Source of the DNA: an uncultured Paraburkholderia sp.
Lineage (GTDB): Bacteria > Pseudomonadota > Gammaproteobacteria > Burkholderiales > Burkholderiaceae
Length of the DNA stretch: 64,000 nt
Assembly (NCBI GenBank): GCA_940747215.1
Contig: CALNWS010000002.1
Coordinates: 62,001-126,000, forward strand
Reading direction: 5' to 3'
In this document: piece by piece, positions 1 to 9,979 of the stretch
Layout: each line of letters begins with the position of its first letter
Numbering within the stretch: position 1 is the stretch's first letter
Notes under the pieces: model-generated
What the model was told of the DNA's origin: nothing
What the model saw: only the letters and a program-made list of their open reading frames with translations
Database searches by the model: none
Position numbers and translations under genes: made by a program

Positions 1-1167
1 GCAGGTCGAGCACCTTGAGAAACAGTGCCGCGCCGTATGTGCCGAGCCCGAAGTACGCGGCGTGACCGAACAAATGCACGCCGCCCGGTCCCATGATGAA
101 ATGCAGGCTCGTGGCAAAGAGCACCGCGATCAGAATTTCCACCAGCAATACGGGCATATACGGGAACGCGTTCGCAGCGCGCGGCGCGAGTATCAGCACG
201 AGCAGCGCGACGGCGGCCAGCCACTTCAGACGCTTGCCCGCGGGCCGCAACGGCGTTTCTGGCGCAGCCATGCCGCTCACCGCCGCGCTCGCCTTGCCGA
301 GCAGCCCCCACGGCCGTACCACCAGCACCACGGCCATCACGACGAACTCCGCGACCAGCGTGAAGCGGCTCAACGACACGCCCATGCCGAAGATCGTCAC
401 ATGCCCGATGCCGATACACAAAGCCTTGATCTCGGCGATGATGAGCGCCGCCACGAATGCGCCGGGAATCGAGCCCATGACGCCCACCACGACCACGACG
501 AACACATTGCCGATGGTCTCCAGATCAAGCGACAGATTCGCCGACATGCGCGGCCCCTGCAATGCGCCGCCGAGCCCCGCGAGAAACGCGCCGACGAAGA
601 ACATGCCAGTAAAACAGCCACGACTGGTTGATGCCGAGCGCACCGAGCATCTCTCGATCCTGCGTGGCGGCGCGCACGAGCGTACCAGAGCAGCAGTAGC
701 ACAACCGGGCCAATGACGATCAACGCGATGTCGTAGGTGGGCAGCGGATGGCCGAGAAAATCCACTGCGCCCGCGAGATGCGGCGCGCGCGGGCCGAACA
801 GGTCTGCCGGTCCCCACAGTCAGAGCGCGGCGTCGCGAAAAATCAGCACGAGCGCGAACGTGGCGAGCAGATGGAACAGTTCGGGCGCCTGATAGATTCG
901 CCGCAGCACGATCATTTCAACGAGCGCGCCCAGCACCGCGACGACGAGCGCCGCTGCCAGAACCGAGAGCCAGAAGCCGGCCGCCGTATGCCCGAAACGG
1001 CTCGCCATGCTATACGCGACGTAGATGCCGAACATATAGAACGAGCCATGCGCAAAGTTGACGATGCGCGTCACGCCGAAAATCAGCGACAAGCCCGCGG
1101 CGACCAGAAATAGCGTCAACGCGTCGGCGAGTCCGTTGACCAGTTGAACCAGCAAATTCGAAAGCAT
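1..1167 (-). pseudogene. Branched-chain amino acid ABC permease, LivH-LivM type, broken and cut by window edge
   Basis: Translating the minus strand from the ATG at 1167 (GAGGG just upstream) gives a LivH-like N-terminus (LVNGLADALTLFLVAAGLSL, then GVTRIVNFAHGSFYMFG) with several membrane segments. An in-frame TGA at 820-822 stands where Trp is expected. Frameshifts near 690 and 620 move the reading to other frames. Around 260-300 the LivH end (RPWGLLGK) runs in frame into a LivM-like start (MAAPETPLRPAGKRLKW), so this was probably a fused LivHM permease. It continues past base 1. The role would be membrane permease of an importer for branched-chain amino acids or a related acid; the genes beside it suggest the latter. 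As it stands it cannot make a permease. Confidence 0.85.
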
Positions 1168-1334
1168 TGCGACCCTCGGCAACTTGCAGAGCGTCCTCGC
1201 GCGGCGCGCGCATCGGCATGCTCGGCAGATCGTTGCAGCGCGTGCGGCACCATGCGCGCACGCGTCAACGGCAGGACACTACCACTTCAAATACAGCGAG
1301 TCTCAGCGGAGCACATAAACCACAGCCGGCACGC

Positions 1335-1924
1335 TCAGCGCAGGCCGTCTTCGCCCTTGATCTCGCCGACCTGCAAGCCGCCGATGCGCGGCAATGGCCG
1401 CCCCGATGCCGTGACCGCCACCATCACGACGATCTCGTTCGCGCGCGGCGCATCGGACACGCGCGCTTCGATCGCATCGAAATGGCTGCGCACATAGCTT
1501 GCGTTGACGTGCGTGAGCGGCACGTCGAGCGCGGTGGAAGGCGCGCCCACTTTTTTCGTGGACGGCACGATCGCATTCGTCGGCACGCCGTTCTTCTCCA
1601 GCAACTCGCGCATCGCATGGCCGCCCGGCACGTGCCACAGCGCGCCGTGCTCGAGCTCGCCGCGCGAGCCGACGATCGCGCCCTTGCCGTAACTTTCAAT
1701 CGACGCATGCGGCACGTCAATCGCTGCGAGCAGCCGCTGCGCCATGTCGAAACCGATGGGCTTGAGCGCTTCCATCGCGTGTTCAATTTTCGCTTCGTAA
1801 CGACCGGCGAACGGGTTCGTCATAACGGCAGCAATTACGCCGCGTTTGAGAGCCTGCGCGGGCGCGGCCCGAACTCGTGAAAAATGTCTTCGACGTACGT
1901 CAGCACGCGGCGTATTTCGAACAC
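1335..1924 (-). pseudogene. DUF1185 'amino acid synthesis family' protein, frameshifted
   Basis: The product belongs to the DUF1185 family, named for amino acid synthesis but without an established reaction. Readable blocks are MTNPFAGRYEAKIE, SYGKGAIVGSRGELEHGALW, VPSTKKVGAPSTALDVPLTH, RSHFDAIEARVSDAPRANE and ASGRPLPRIGGL. The likely start is GTG at 1922-1924, with GGAGG directly upstream, giving VFEIRRVLTYVEDIFHEFG; a frameshift near 1840-1860 separates this from the main frame. It lies downstream of the UPF0280 gene and overlaps its end, as in a tight operon. Family assignment is firm; function is unknown. Confidence 0.8.
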
Positions 1925-2840
1925 GGAGCCTCCGTTGTAATCCGGGCGCGCGGCATGAGCCTGGCACCGTCATGTTGAATGCCTGCGACGCGCACGCGCC
2001 CTTGCAGAAAAAGCGAGGCACCTTCGATCAGGCCTCGATCCAGCAGACTTTGCGCGGCATCGACACCGCGCGCAAGCGCAAAATCGACGAGCGGCTGCGG
2101 CAGACGCGGCACGTCGACCGTCACGGGCAGATCGCCGAGATCGCTGTCGTTCTTCAGCGACGACGCCGGGCGTCGCACTATGCCCGCGTGATCCAGATCG
2201 GCCGCGTTGGCAATCACCGTTGCAGCGGAGTCGGCGCTTGCGGCGTCGCGTGCAGGCACGGTCACGCTGTCGGCGATGCCAAGACTGAAGCTGCGGCCAC
2301 GCCAGCCGCTTGTTGCGACGCCGCGAACCGGATCGCTGGCGTGCAGCGTGAGGTTGGCGTCGAACGACTGATCTTTCGGCAGTTTCCCGCCCGTGTGACG
2401 CGCGAGATCCGCGAACACGCCGATCCGGTAATGCTCGCCGTCGCGCAGAAAGAGCGCGATGTCGCCACCGTTGTTGATGAACGCGCGCCGCACGCCGTCG
2501 CGCGCGAAAGACGAAATCAGTTCGTCGGCGACGCTGCCCACCACGGCCGCCATCGGCGTGATGTAACGCGCGCGATGCACGTGGTACGCGAACTCATATG
2601 CGCCGCGCAACCGGGCCGCGCAGCGGGCAGTCGAGCGGCGTCGAACTGGCCTGCACCGGCCGACGCAACGACGCGAGTTCGGTCACCAGTTCCGGCAGGA
2701 GGTCAGCGAAACGCGACCACGCGTCGGCGTAGGCCGCGTTCATTGCGGACGCGTCGCCGTTCCGCGCTCAGCACGAGATCGATCGGCCCGTATTGCCAGT
2801 GCCAGCGACTTGCGTCGAGTTGGGTTCGCGTGGGGTTCAC
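1900..2840 (-). pseudogene. UPF0280 family protein, frameshifted
   Basis: This is a UPF0280 protein, a family distantly related to ApbE flavin transferases. Characteristic text is ITPMAAVVGSVADELI, INNGGDIALFL, DPVRGVATSGWRGRSFSLGI and DSVTVPARDAASADSAATVI. The original start is probably GTG at 2838-2840, giving VNPTRTQLDASRWHWQYGPI; at least two frameshifts (near 2765 and 2610) break the N-terminal 80 codons. The C-terminal 236 codons are still open. It sits between the '6-hydroxynicotinate reductase' gene and DUF1185, all on one strand. The family match is clear; substrate and role are not known. Confidence 0.8.
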
Positions 2841-2870
2841 GTTTGCGTGTCGTGTGGGCGGGGATTCACG

Positions 2871-4507
2871 TTAACCGAGCATCGGCGGCATGGCCGGCGG
2901 CCACGGATTGACGGCGCTGCGTACGAGCGTTCGCCGTGCGAGCGGCGCGCCTTCGGTATGCTCCGGCCCGTTCGCAAACACGCTTTCGAGCGAACGCACC
3001 GCGCCCAGATGACCACCGAGATCGCGATAACGTCGTACGTCATGGTGAATTCAATCGGCGCGACGATCGCGGGCGCAGGCACCGTGCCGAACGAGCGGTC
3101 CGGCATGCGCGACACGTCCACCAATCACGGTGATGCCACCGCCCGGCCACACGTAGACCGGCGCACCGCCGCACGTCACATTCACGAGTTTGCGTTTGAT
3201 CGCGCGCGTGAGCAGCACGGGATTTTCCGTAGCGCCCGCACGCAGACTACCGCCCGCGCCGCTGATAGCACCGTGGCAAGCGACGGCTCGCAGTTTTCGC
3301 CGATGCGCTCCACAATACTGTGCACCGCGTCGGGCATCGCGGCAACCTGCGGAACGAGATCGTCGTCGAGTTCGTACCACTGTGCGTGTTCGCCCGTGGT
3401 CGATACCATCAGCAAACGCATGCCCGGTTTGGCCACGCCCGGATCGAATCCTTCGACGATGGAGAACGGATCCTGAATGTCGGGGCCGCCCCAACCCGTG
3501 CCGGGGTTGGCCACCTGGAAATAGCGGCCCGGCGTTGATTTGCGTCCACGGATTTTAAGCCCTGAGCCCGTCATGCCGAGACAGCGGCCTGCCTGGTGTT
3601 CCGTCATCAGCACGCCGGTAATGTGATCGTCCACGACGACCACTTCGTCCACGTGACCGAACCATTGCTTCGCGAAGATGCCGATGGTCGCGGACCCACA
3701 ACCCACGCGCATGCGCTGCTCTTCTACACCGTCGACGATAGGCGCCGCGCCCGCGCGAATCACGAGACTCGCGCCGCCGTCGATAGAAAGTTCCACCGCT
3801 TCCTTGTTGCCGAGCGCGAGCATCATGTCGCACGTCACGCGGCCTTCTTTCTTGCTGCCGCCCGTGAGATGATGCACGCTGCCGAGGCTCAGCGTCTGCG
3901 AGCCGTACTCGGCCGCGCTAACGTGACCGACGATCTCACCGCGGCAACGCACGTTCGATTGCTCAGGGCCGAGAAAGCGGTCGGTGTCGATCTTCACCTT
4001 GAAACTGCAATAGCTGAAAATGCCTTCGGTGACGACCGTGACCATGTCGACGTCGTCGAGCTTCGAGGCCACGATGAAAGGCGCGGGCTTGTAGTCGGGA
4101 TAGGCGGACGAGGTGCCAATGCCGGTCACGAAAAGCGCTTCGTTTGTGCTTTCAGGCGAGGTATCGGTTGCGGCGTTTCCGAATTCGACGGTGGCAACAT
4201 CCTGTTGCTGCGTTGCTTGTCGAAGCATCGGCGAGATTCGCAGTTTCAGAAGCGAGCGCGGTGCGCGAAAGAAACACGACAGGGTCGACGCGAATGAGCC
4301 GGCCCGCGGAATTCGCATAACGGTCGCATGCGCCGGTGCGCCCTTCCGAGATCTGGCACAACACCGGACACGCGTTGCATTCGATCTTGTTCGACACCAT
4401 ACGCTCACTGCGTGCGCCGCCTTTTCTAGCACGGTGGGGCCCGGCGTCGAGGCGGTATCGCCATCTACGCGCTCCGCTCCGAAATCGACCTTCGCATGTT
4501 CTGTCAT
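2871..4507 (-). pseudogene. '6-hydroxynicotinate reductase'-type iron-sulfur protein, several frameshifts
   Basis: Matches the long proteins annotated as 6-hydroxynicotinate reductase in Burkholderiaceae. An N-terminal cysteine cluster reads CNACPVLCQISEGRTGAC (C-x2-C-x3-C-x9-C), as expected for a 4Fe-4S site, but is in a different frame from both the start (MTEHAKVDFGAERVDGD) and the main body. The body runs from about 4250 to 3240 (SYCSFKVKIDTDR, SIDGGASLVIRAGAAPIVDG, RMRVGCGSATIGIFAKQWFG). The C-terminal part changes frame near 3240, 3130 and 2990 and ends at TAA 2871-2873. The enzymatic name is inherited from annotation and should not be trusted. It is first in a minus-strand run with UPF0280, DUF1185 and the permease. 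Confidence 0.75.
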
Positions 4508-4819
4508 GATGGGGAGTTCCATACGACGAGATTACAATCGGTCCTGCCCGGATCACGAAAAGTCCCTGTTTACCAGCCTTTTCGTGCGTTCCGCTTCATT
4601 CCATGTTGCGGTCACTCACCATTCGTGTAATATCCGCTACACTAAACTTGAGTGAAATCTACTCGATCAAAATAGACTGCGCAATGTTTCCCGTTACGCA
4701 TGAAGATGGTGCAGCGCGGCATTCACGGGCGGCACTCCCATACTGCTTCGTTGTGACATCATCGTGCCGTCGGCGACTCACGCAGATCGACGACAACCTC
4801 AAGAGAGCCGAGACCGCCA
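4508..4819. promoter_or_regulatory. Divergent intergenic region between the reductase cluster and the tetR remnant
   Basis: This gap of about 310 bp separates divergently transcribed genes and is the expected site of both promoters and a TetR operator. An inverted repeat TCACTC...GAGTGA spans roughly 4612-4655 and flanks AT-rich sequence. No exact promoter boxes are assigned. Confidence 0.35.
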
Positions 4820-5510
4820 TGAGTTCCACTGCGGCCCGCAAGCCTGGCGAAACAAGCGCAGGGCACGCGCGCCAAGATTCTGAAAGCGGCCATCAGGGTG
4901 TTCGCGAAGCAGGAGTACGCGAGCGGTCACGTCGAGAGTATTTCGAAAGCGGCGCGTTCGCACAACCGCATGATCTATTACTATTTCGGCAGCAAGGAGC
5001 AGTTGTTCGTCAAAGTACTCGAAAACCATCTATACGCAATTCAACGAAGCCGGGAGCAAGCTCGACCTCGATCTCGCGGACCCCGTTCACGGCCTAGAGG
5101 TGGAATTCGTCTGGCAGTACTACCTCGATCATCCCGAGTTCGTCACGCTGCTCTCGAATGAAAATCTGCATCAGGGCAAGCACGCGAAGAAATCGTCGAA
5201 GCTGAAAGGCATCTCCGGCTATGCGATTTCGGTGGTGCAAAAACTGCTGGACGCGGGGCAGGCACAACGCGTGTTTCGCGTGGAAGTGAAAGCACGCGAC
5301 GTGTATCTGATGATCGCGTCGCTCGGCTATTTTTATAACGCGAACCAGTACACGCTCGGCGCGTTTCTCGGCGAACCGCTTATGGACAAAGCCGCGCTCG
5401 CGCACTGGCAGGACGTGATGAAGGACACGGTTTTGCGGGCCGTGCGCGCGCAGTTGCCCGAAGACGAGGTCGCGTCCGATTTGAATGCAGTCACGAGCGG
5501 CGCCGCATGA
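4820..5510 (+). pseudogene. TetR family transcriptional regulator, frameshifted
   Basis: A TetR-type N-terminal helix-turn-helix can be assembled: RAKILKAAIRVFAKQEYASG and VESISKAARSHNRMIYYYFG, followed by SKEQLFVKVLE. The start is probably ATG 4820 (MSSTAARKPGETSAG); a frameshift near 4865 separates it from the helix-turn-helix and a second near 5030 separates that from the C-terminal ligand domain, which is open from about 5100 to 5510 (WQYYLDHPEFVTLLSNENLH). The gene is divergent from the minus-strand catabolic cluster, so it probably repressed it. Confidence 0.8.
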
Positions 5511-5566
5511 AAAACGCGCGCCGTATGACGGGCGCGCGTTCCGATGCATAAAAGCAGGTACAGGTA

Positions 5567-5962
5567 TTATGGTTTCGTCGTTGCCGCGTCGTCTTCGCGG
5601 AACAGCTTGTCCACGAGATGGAACGCCGAGTTCGCCGCGGGCACGCCGCAATAGATCACGCTTTGCAGCAGTACTTCCTTGATATGTTCGCGCGTCACGC
5701 CGTTGTTTTTCGCAGCACGCAGATGCAGCGCGAGTTCTTCGCTGCGATTGAGCGCGACCGTCATCGCGATAGTGAGCAGGCTGCGCGTGTGACGCGGCAA
5801 ACCATCGCGCGTCCAGATCTCGCCCCATGCATAGCGCGTGATGAAGTTCTGGATCTCTTCCGTCAATTCATTGCGGTTCGTGAGCGAGCGATCGACGTGC
5901 GCGCTGCCCAGCACCGCGCGGCGCATGCCGAGTCCGGCTTCGTAGCGGTCCTCGTCGTTCAT
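5567..5962 (-). CDS. pcaC: 4-carboxymuconolactone decarboxylase
   Basis: The 131-residue product has the usual length of PcaC. PcaC decarboxylates gamma-carboxymuconolactone to beta-ketoadipate enol-lactone in the protocatechuate branch of the beta-ketoadipate pathway. The sequence shows the family pattern from ITRYAWGEIWTRDGLPRHTR through ALNRSEELALHLRAAKNNGV to VIYCGVPAANSAFH. The start ATG at 5960-5962 overlaps the end of pcaD by four bases, typical of translational coupling. It is the only structural pca gene here without a break, and it is last in the operon. With pcaD, pcaB, pcaI and pcaJ all broken it cannot serve the full pathway, so it is probably a relic not yet hit. Confidence 0.88.
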   Translation of the reverse strand: MNDEDRYEAGLGMRRAVLGSAHVDRSLTNRNELTEEIQNFITRYAWGEIWTRDGLPRHTRSLLTIAMTVALNRSEELALHLRAAKNNGVTREHIKEVLLQSVIYCGVPAANSAFHLVDKLFREDDAATTKP

Positions 5963-6746
5963 TTCTGCTCCGTCAGGAAGTCGAGCACGGTCTTCGTGAA
6001 TGCATCCACCTGTTCGATGTTCGAAATATGCGAGGCGGCCAGATCGACGTAACGCGCACCCGGAATCGACTGCGCGAGTTCGCGGCCTTGCGCGGGCGTG
6101 GCGGCCAGATCGTGCGTGCCGCTGATCACGAGCGTCGGCGCCTTGATGCCGGGCGCTTCGGGACGCAGGTCGGCGGCGTCGATCGCGTCGCAATTGGACG
6201 CGTAGCCTTCCTTGTCCGTATGCACGAACACGTCGCGAATCATCGCAAGCACGACGGGTTCGCGCTCCATGTACCTCGGGCCGTGAACCAGCCAGCACCG
6301 CGTCGGCAAGCGCGAGCATACCTTCGTTGCGGGCCTTCGCGGCGCGCGGCACCCACACTTCCGGCGAGCCGATGCGCGCGGCCGTATTGCACAGCACGAT
6401 GCGATCGCCGTGACGCGCGGCCAGTGCGACGCCGGTGAGACCGCCCATCGACAGTCCGCAGAAATGCGCGCGCGATCTTGAGCGTGTCCATCAGACCGAG
6501 CACGTCGCCCGTCAACTGTTCGATCGTGTATGGGCCCTTCGACGCCTCCGAATGACCGTGGCCGCGCGTGTCGTAACGCAGCACGTGAAAGTGACGCGCG
6601 AACGCCGCGACTTGCGGCGTCCACATCGACATATCGCTGCCGAGAGAATTCGACAACACGATCCACGGCGCGTTGCCGTGACGATCGGCGTCGATCCGGT
6701 AATGAAGCTCGGTGCCGTTGACTGCGGCGTAAGGCGTGTCGTTTAC
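5959..6746 (-). pseudogene. pcaD: 3-oxoadipate enol-lactonase, two frameshifts and doubtful start
   Basis: An alpha/beta hydrolase of PcaD type: PYAAVNGTELHYRIDAD, YDTRGHGHSEASKGPYTIEQ, MGGLTGVALAARHGD, TLVISGTHDLAATPAQG and YVDLAASHISNIEQVDAF (catalytic His region). The text moves between frames near 6470, just before the nucleophile elbow, and near 6290. The codon where the reading should begin is GTA (6744-6746) overlapping pcaB's TAA; GTG and TGA would give the usual coupled arrangement. The enzyme would hydrolyse beta-ketoadipate enol-lactone to beta-ketoadipate. Confidence 0.85.
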
Positions 6747-8012
6747 TCCTTGTGATGGGCGCGCTCGGCGCGCGCGGTGTGGAGTGCCAGCGCGGCGTCG
6801 ACATACGCGTGCGCCTGACCGACATATTGAGCGGGATCGAGCAGTTCTTTCAGACGCTCGACCGGAAGATGTTGCGTGACGGCCGGGTCGCTGGAAAGCA
6901 CGGCGAAGAGCGTGGTCTTGCCGGCGATCGCGGCCTTCGAGGCGCGCTCCACGAGATGATGCGCGTCGAGCCGGCCGATGCTGTCGCCGAGTGCGAGCAT
7001 CACAGCCTCGCCGAGAATGAGGCCGTGCGTCACGTCGAGATTCTTCGCGAGACCGGCCACGTTCACGTTGAGCCCCTGCGCGATCAGCGCGATGTTCGCG
7101 AGCGCGCCGCCCGCGAGACGCGCGAGATCGGGCAACGCATCCCACTCGGCCTGCCAGCCGCCAAGTGCGCGCTCGAGTTCCTGCACCATGCCCGCAAACA
7201 CCGTTGCAACGAGACCCGGCGTGCGCGTGGCGGCCGTCAGCACGGCCGCGCAGCCAACCGGGTTACGCTTGTGTGGCATCGTCGACGAACCGCCTTTGCC
7301 GGCCGTAGCCGGTTCTGCGAGTTCGTCGATTTCGGTCTGCATCTGCAGCGAAATATCGCGCGCGATCTTGCCGAGCGTGCCGATCAGCATGCCGAAAAAC
7401 GACGCCGTTTCGGTCATGCGGTCGCGTTTCGTGTGCCACGGTAGCGTAGGAACGTTCAAGCCGAGTTCTTCAGCGAGCGTTCGCGTAACGGGCACCGCGG
7501 CATCGCACAGACTCGCGAGCGTGCCGGCCGCACCGCCGAATTGCAGCACGAGCACGCACGTGCGCAATGCGTCGAGCCGCTCGCGATGATGCAGCAACGC
7601 ATCGAGCCATTGCGCGAACTTGAGACCGAGCGTGATCGGCAGCGCCTGTTGCAGCTAGGTGCGGCCGATCATTGGCGTGTCGCGATGCGTGGCCGCGAGT
7701 ACGGCAAATGCGTCGCAGGTCGCTTGCAAACCGATGTCGAGCAGATTGAAGGTGTCGCGCAGTTGCAGCACCGTCGCCGTGTCGATGATGTCCTAGCTCG
7801 TCGCGCCCCAATGCACGAATTTCGCGGCGTCGGCGTCGAGTTGTTCAGCCTTGCAGGTCGCTTCGATCGCGGCCACGGCGCTCTGCGAACGCACGCGCGA
7901 GCGCGGCTTCCACGTCGAGCATCCGTTGCAGCGTGGCGCGCGGCGACCAGATGTCGTTCATCGGCTGCGTGCCGCAAATCAGGCCGGTTAGACGGCCGCT
8001 GGAGTCGAGCAT
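6743..8012 (-). pseudogene. pcaB: 3-carboxy-cis,cis-muconate cycloisomerase, two TAG stops and a frameshift
   Basis: A fumarase/aspartase superfamily enzyme. The C-terminal 284 codons are open and carry the superfamily signature GKGGSSTMPHKRNPV. Upstream, the expected GATSQD reads ATS-stop-D: TAG in CTAGG at 7792-7796. A second TAG lies at 7655-7657 in MIGRT-stop-LQQA, where Trp is expected, also in CTAGG. A frameshift near 7880 separates the N-terminus (MLDSSGRLTGLICGTQPMND, start 8012). The enzyme would cyclise beta-carboxymuconate. It lies between pcaJ and pcaD in pcaIJBDC order. Confidence 0.88.
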
Positions 8013-8167
8013 GATGTGTCGATGATCGGGAAAAGCAGATGGGAAAGCCATGCGGCAAGGTTCGCGAAAGGTGCCTTGCCTGATGAGCAGAAGATAGCGT
8101 ACCGCACACGACGTGGCTGCACGCGTCAGTTGGGCAGATCGCGCCGCAAATGACGGGGCAAGCACGG

Positions 8168-8192
8168 CGGCGTCATATCGATGACGCCGCGT
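8168..8192 (-). other. Hairpin between pcaJ and pcaB
   Basis: An inverted repeat (CGGCGTCAT, 4-nt loop, ATGACGCCG) occupies the 220-bp gap between pcaJ and pcaB. There is no T-run, so it could be an attenuator, an RNA-stability element or a leftover; function is not shown. Confidence 0.4.
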
Positions 8193-8232
8193 TTCCGGTG
8201 CCGTTACCGCGCCGCAGCTGCCATGCCTGCGA

Positions 8233-8885
8233 TCAGGCCGCCTTTGCCGCCTGCGTGCCGTCGATGAGCGGCACGCCCGTCAGCTTCAGCAGCGCGTCGA
8301 AATCGATGTCGGAGAAAATTTCACGCACCACGAGACCTTGCGACGTGACGTCGATCATCGCGAGGTCCGTGTAGATACGGTCGACGCAACCCACGTCCGT
8401 CACCGGGTACGAGCATTCGGCGGTGATCCTGCTTTCGCCCTGCTTCGTGAGATGTTCCATCATCACGTACACTTGCTTCGCGCCGATGGCCAGATCCATC
8501 GCGCCGCCCACGGCCGGAATCGCGTCCGGCGCGCCGGTGGCCAGTTCGCGAGGTCGCCCTTCTCGGAGACTTGGAACGCGCCGAGCACGCAGAAGTCGAG
8601 GTGGCCGCCGCGCATCATTGCGAACGAGTCAGCATAGTGGAAAAACGCGCAGCACGTCAGCAGCGTGACGTGCTGCTTGGTTGATCAGTTCGTCGTCTTC
8701 TTCGCCTTTTCCGGTGCCGGGCCCATGCCGAGCAGGCCGTTTTCGCTGTGCAGGAAGATTTCGTTGTCGGCGGCAAGGTGGTTGGCCACGAGCATCGGCA
8801 CGCCGATACCTAGGTTCACGTACGCGCCTTCGGGAATGTCTTGGGCAACGCGCTTCGCCATTTCATCGCGGGTCAGTTTCTTCAT
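8233..8885 (-). pseudogene. pcaJ: 3-oxoadipate CoA-transferase beta subunit, frameshifted
   Basis: The N-terminal part reads MKKLTRDEMAKRVAQDIPEG, then YVNLGIGVPMLVANHLAAD and IFLHSENGLLGMGPAP; SENGLLG is the segment holding the catalytic glutamate of CoA-transferase beta subunits. Frameshifts follow near 8690 and 8540, and the C-terminal part ([40 protein letters not shown]) is open to the stop at 8233. The start at 8885 has GAGGAG upstream. The partner pcaI lies immediately upstream. Together they would transfer CoA from succinyl-CoA to beta-ketoadipate. Confidence 0.88.
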
Positions 8886-8895
8886 CTCATTCTCC

Positions 8896-9555
8896 TCAGG
8901 CGGCGTTCGCGGATGCCAGTTCGGCTTGGTGAGTGGCTTGCGGCCTTCGATCACGCGCTGCACGAAAATACCCGGCGTGGCGATGTTTTCCGGATCGAGT
9001 TCGCCGAGCGGCACGACTTTCGACACCTGCACGATGGCCGTTTTCGCCGCGCTCGCCATGATCGGGCCGAAGTTGCGTGCCGTCTTGCGATACACCAGAT
9101 TGCCCCAGCGGTCGCCCTTGAATGCCTTGATGAGCGCGAAGTCCGCGTGCAGCGGCGCTTCGAGCACGTAGTGCTTGCCGTCGATCAGACGCGTTCCTTG
9201 CCTTCGGCCAGCTTCGTGCCGTAACCCGTGGGCGTGAAGAAGCCGCCGATGCCGGCCCCGCCGCACGGATGCGCGCGGCCAGGTTGCCCTGCGGCACGAG
9301 TTCCAGTTGGATCTCGCGCCCGAGCGGTACAGCGCGTCGAACACGTACGAATCCGTTTGACGCGGAAACGAGCAGATGATCTTGCGCACACGCTTCGCCT
9401 TGAGCAGCGCCGCGAGGCCGATGTCGCCGTTGCTCGCCCTGCTCGATCAGTTCCGACGGCATACCGGCCGTGCCGAAGCCGCCGATCATGACAGTTGCGC
9501 CGTCGTGGACATCGGCAACCGCCGACTGAAGTGATTCGAAAATCTTGTTGACCAT
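8896..9555 (-). pseudogene. pcaI: 3-oxoadipate CoA-transferase alpha subunit, several frameshifts
   Basis: Starts MVNKIFESLQSAVADVHDGA (ATG 9553-9555, AGGAA upstream) and shows the oxyanion/glycine motif GGFGTAGMPSELIEQG. Further parts in other frames read KAKRVRKIICSFPRQTDSYV, GGFFTPTGYGTKLAEGK and DRWGNLVYRKTARNFGP. Frameshifts lie near 9430, 9300, 9190 and 8930. The last, a 1-base loss in the C-terminal LTKAELASANAA, abolishes the stop in that frame and joins the reading to pcaJ. First gene of the pca operon, divergent from the LysR gene. Confidence 0.88.
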
Positions 9556-9725
9556 GTCGAATTTCCTGGTGAGGCGCTGCATGCTGCACGGTACGCAGAC
9601 GTGGCGGGCAGTCGCGATGCGAACGGTTCGCGGCCTCGGCTGGCGGCGGCTCGCGCTTACAAGTGCGGGGCTGGTGCCTTCGTTCCGTTCGCTTCAAATT
9701 TGTTTGTTATATGAACATGGATTCG

Positions 9726-9741
9726 CTTAGCGAATGCTAAG
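9726..9741. promoter_or_regulatory. Palindrome in the pcaI-lysR divergent region
   Basis: The sequence CTTAGC-GAAT-GCTAAG is a perfect 6-bp-arm palindrome inside the 424-bp divergent gap and contains a T-N11-A-like core expected for LysR-type regulators. It is a reasonable operator for the adjacent LysR protein; binding is inferred. Confidence 0.45.
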
Positions 9742-9979
9742 GCAATTATGGTTGCCGTTCGGACTCCGTTGTCAAGGCAAGGGATTTCCCTTAAGCATAA
9801 GTTTTGGTTTTGGCGCAAGCAAATGCCGGACTAATTACAGGCTTGTCTTCGGACGTGGCGCTTTGTGGCTCGTCGCGTACTATCTTCAGATGTGATTCCA
9901 AGCTACCCTTTATTCATTCAAGCCATATATCGGGCGGCGGCTGTTTTCGGGCGGTCCAACGCCGCAAATCAGGACAAGC

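Noticed and set aside
62..716. Long plus-strand reading frames opposite the LivHM remnant
   Set aside because: Composition is Arg/His/Ala rich without motifs, and they lie antisense to a clearly recognisable gene; they are shadows of GC-rich coding DNA. The same applies to many other long antisense frames in the window.
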